The notes below the pieces were generated by a model. It made no database searches. It had not been told where the DNA came from and worked only from the letters and a program-made list of their open reading frames with translations. From positions 1 to 8,817 of the forward strand of contig JAQUHH010000085.1 in NCBI GenBank assembly GCA_028683685.1: a stretch of 8,817 bases of DNA, in the 5' to 3' direction. Each line of letters begins with the position of its first letter. Position 1 is the stretch's first letter. A program made the position numbers and the translations under genes. Positions 7,460 to 8,817 of the stretch are shown here, piece after piece. Origin of the DNA: Bacteroidales bacterium. GTDB lineage: Bacteria > Bacteroidota > Bacteroidia > Bacteroidales > WCHB1-69.

Positions 7460-7819
7460 ATGAAAACAAAAAATATTATCTTAATCGGTATTTTTTTCTT
7501 ACTATCCATAAATTTAAAAGCCAACAATGATGGCGAACACAGAAAAGCAAATTCAAATCGTATTGAAATTGTGAAAGATTACATTAAATCGGTCGTTGTA
7601 AATGAAAAGAATGAATCAAATAAACTTCAAAAAGAAGAATTTTTAGCGGTTGAAGCTTATGTTTCAGAGCAAGGCAACGTAATTGTAGAAAACATGAATT
7701 TTTCTAATTATTTTTGGGCAGAAAATGTGAAGAACAAAATAGAAAAAATAAATATATACAATCCTTATGATATTTCTGGTGAACATTTTGTTTTGAAATT
7801 CAAATATAACCAAAAATAA
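7460..7819 (+). CDS. Small secreted protein, function unknown
   Basis: This 119-aa protein starts MKTKN, then has a hydrophobic signal segment at residues 6-19 with likely cleavage after Leu-Lys-Ala21. There is no lipobox Cys; the mature protein would be about 98 aa, soluble, cysteine-free and Lys/Glu/Asn-rich. A charged helical stretch (residues 32-65) leads into EAYVSEQGNVIVENMNFSN and ends in HFVLKFKYN. A strand with 'xGxVxV', a helix, then a terminal strand loosely recalls small secreted proteins with a TonB-C-terminal-like fold. I do not claim that family from the sequence alone. It stands as a single transcription unit, with a consensus promoter at 7398-7429 and a hairpin terminator at 7871-7908. 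The reading frame is supported by the signal peptide, promoter placement and terminator. Confidence 0.8.
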   Translation: MKTKNIILIGIFFLLSINLKANNDGEHRKANSNRIEIVKDYIKSVVVNEKNESNKLQKEEFLAVEAYVSEQGNVIVENMNFSNYFWAENVKNKIEKINIYNPYDISGEHFVLKFKYNQK

Positions 7820-7870
7820 GAATTCATTTTTCCTCTAGTCCATTTAGAACTCATTTCTGCCTTTAATATC

Positions 7871-7908
7871 TCAATCATGCCGATTCCCTTTTGGCATGAT
7901 TGATTTTT
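7871..7908 (+). terminator. Intrinsic terminator after the small secreted protein gene
   Basis: A perfect 11-bp stem, TCAATCATGCC (7871-7881) with GGCATGATTGA (7893-7903), encloses an 11-nt loop and is followed directly by five T at 7904-7908. It lies 51 nt after the stop codon at 7817-7819. Confidence 0.88.
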
Positions 7909-7968
7909 ATATTTATGGAAGCAATAAAATCCTTTTTATTTATAAAATTGAATTTTTTAGACTGATAG

Positions 7969-7999
7969 TTGTTTTCAATTAAAAAAAAACGTAATTTTG
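7969..7999 (+). promoter_or_regulatory. Bacteroidota-type promoter for the TPR gene pair
   Basis: TTG at 7969-7971 (GTTG from 7968) and the exact -7 box TAATTTTG at 7992-7999 are 20 nt apart, the same spacing and the same -7 octamer as at 7398-7429. The expected start near 8006 gives a leader of about 59 nt before the ATG at 8065. The -7 box lies inside an inverted repeat (7984-8021). Confidence 0.72.
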
Positions 8000-8021
8000 A
8001 TTCAAAATAATTACGTTTTTT
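7984..8021 (+). repeat. Inverted repeat overlapping the TPR promoter
   Basis: AAAAAACGTAATT (7984-7996) is the exact reverse complement of AATTACGTTTTTT (8009-8021), 13 bp around a 12-nt centre. The centre can pair further as TTTTG/CAAAA (7995-7999 with 8003-8007) if the outer stem gives up two pairs. It ends in a run of six T, so it could act as a weak back-up terminator for upstream transcripts. Because the left arm holds part of the -7 box, it could instead be an operator. The sequence does not decide between these. Confidence 0.6.
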
Positions 8022-8064
8022 ATTCGTTATTAAAAGTAAATCAAACACAAAACAAATTTTCAAA

Positions 8065-8508
8065 ATGAAAAAATTATTTTTTATTTTTTTGGTGTTGTTA
8101 TTTAGTAGCTCTATATATTCACAAGAAACATCCAGAGAGCTTTTAGATCAAGGAGTGAATCAAATCACTCGCAAAAATTACAAAGAAGCTATTGTGCTTT
8201 TTGATAAAGCTATCGAGTTAGATAAAGGAGATCAGGAGTTATATGCTCATAGAGGTCAAGCTAAACACTACTTAAATCGCTATCATGAGGCTATTTTGGA
8301 TTATAATATGGCAATTAAAATTGAACCTGATTATTCAGAAGTGTATCATCTGAGAGGACTTGCTAAAGCAGAACTTAAAGATATGAATGGAGCTTGTGAA
8401 GATTGGGAAATTTCGTACGAAAAGGGAGAAAAAAGAGTGATGGAACTCTTGGTTGAGTTTTGTAAAGATTATTTAGATGGAGAACCCTCCAATAAATCTA
8501 AAAAGTAA
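8065..8508 (+). CDS. Secreted/periplasmic TPR-repeat protein
   Basis: This 147-aa protein has a signal peptide (MKKLFFIFLV..., likely cleavage after Ser19 before Gln20). Three TPR-type helix-turn-helix units follow at about 23-56, 57-90 and 91-122. The TPR signature positions are clear: G30/Y39/A42/F46/A49, Y60/R63/G64/A66/Y73/A76/A83/P88, and Y94/R97/G98/A100. The C-terminal GACEDWEISYEKGE...EFC is the usual cap of short Bacteroidota TPR proteins. TPR units are protein-binding scaffolds; no enzymatic domain or specific partner can be read from the sequence. It is the first of two tandem paralogues, with only 12 nt to the next ATG and a promoter at 7969-7999. The leader is A-rich without a Shine-Dalgarno sequence. 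Confidence 0.88.
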   Translation: MKKLFFIFLVLLFSSSIYSQETSRELLDQGVNQITRKNYKEAIVLFDKAIELDKGDQELYAHRGQAKHYLNRYHEAILDYNMAIKIEPDYSEVYHLRGLAKAELKDMNGACEDWEISYEKGEKRVMELLVEFCKDYLDGEPSNKSKK

Positions 8509-8520
8509 TAAAGATTGATT

Positions 8521-8817
8521 ATGAAAAACTTATTTTTAAAATATAGTATTTTAGCATCATTGGGTTTGTTTTTCTTTTCTACCTCTTTAAGTGCCCAAAT
8601 ATCTTCTTCAGATTATCTTGATCAGGGCATTAAGCAGATGAGCAAACAACAATTTGAACAAGCATTAGATTCGTTTGAACAAGCCTATTTAATTAAAAAA
8701 AATGATCCCAATATCCTTGCTTTTAGAGGTCAGGCAAAACATGAGCTTGGCAAATTAAAAGAGGCTATTGTTGATTATAATTTGGCATTGGAGATACAAC
8801 CAAATTATGCAGAAGTT
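8521..8817 (+). CDS. Second secreted TPR-repeat protein, paralogue of the preceding gene (3' end outside window)
   Basis: The ATG at 8521 opens a frame of 99 codons that is still open at the window edge. It starts MKNLFLKYS, has a hydrophobic signal segment (residues 8-22) and likely cleavage after Leu-Ser-Ala25 before Gln. The mature part begins SSSDYLDQGIKQMSKQQF and continues into two TPR units. By hand, 30 of 68 aligned residues match the preceding protein without gaps, including the shared words LDQG, RGQAKH, EAI and DYN. It is 12 nt downstream of its paralogue with no terminator between, so the two are almost certainly one operon produced by tandem duplication. The remaining repeats and C-terminal cap lie outside the window. 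Confidence 0.87.
   Translation, partial: MKNLFLKYSILASLGLFFFSTSLSAQISSSDYLDQGIKQMSKQQFEQALDSFEQAYLIKKNDPNILAFRGQAKHELGKLKEAIVDYNLALEIQPNYAEV

Noticed and set aside
7875..8063. Minus-strand 62-codon frame between the small secreted protein and the TPR genes
   Set aside because: It runs through the terminator, promoter and inverted repeat, and its Lys/Asn/Phe-rich translation is what A/T-rich non-coding DNA gives.

Overview
The window is AT-rich, gene-dense DNA with every recognisable gene on the + strand. It most likely comes from the chromosome of a member of the Bacteroidota, probably Flavobacteriia or a relative. Four things support this. There is an S46 dipeptidyl-peptidase. There are exact TAnnTTTG promoter -7 boxes with an upstream TTG/TTTG. 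The leaders are A-rich and lack Shine-Dalgarno sequences. A lipoprotein carries Lys-Glu-Glu directly after its lipid-attachment Cys, and secreted proteins have signal peptides ending in Ser-Gln or Ala-Gln. No mobile element, CRISPR array, tRNA or rRNA was seen.

Layout. (1) 1-2091 is the body of an S46 dipeptidyl-peptidase of the DPP7 type; its start lies before the window. A perfect 20-bp hairpin terminator follows. (2) 2242-3774 is the complete replicative helicase gene dnaB. Next comes 3847-5136, an exported protein of a Bacteroidota family often labelled 'asparagine synthetase B' although it has no visible asparagine synthetase domain. (3) 5230-5877 encodes a probable surface lipoprotein of unknown function. 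It sits 10 nt ahead of sufS (5888-7108), the PLP cysteine desulfurase that supplies sulfur for Fe-S clusters; no other suf gene is in view. (4) 7109-7459 is a 351-nt non-coding gap. A well-formed promoter then drives a small secreted protein (7460-7819), which is followed by a hairpin terminator. (5) A second promoter, overlapped by an inverted repeat, precedes two tandem paralogous secreted TPR proteins (8065-8508 and 8521 to beyond the window end).

The region is mainly a mix of housekeeping genes (dnaB, sufS) and cell-envelope or secreted proteins. I see no convincing new multi-gene system. The best leads are the doubtful 'asparagine synthetase B' name, an SSB-tail-like C-terminus on DnaB, the lipoprotein-sufS pairing, and the inverted repeat lying over the TPR-operon promoter.
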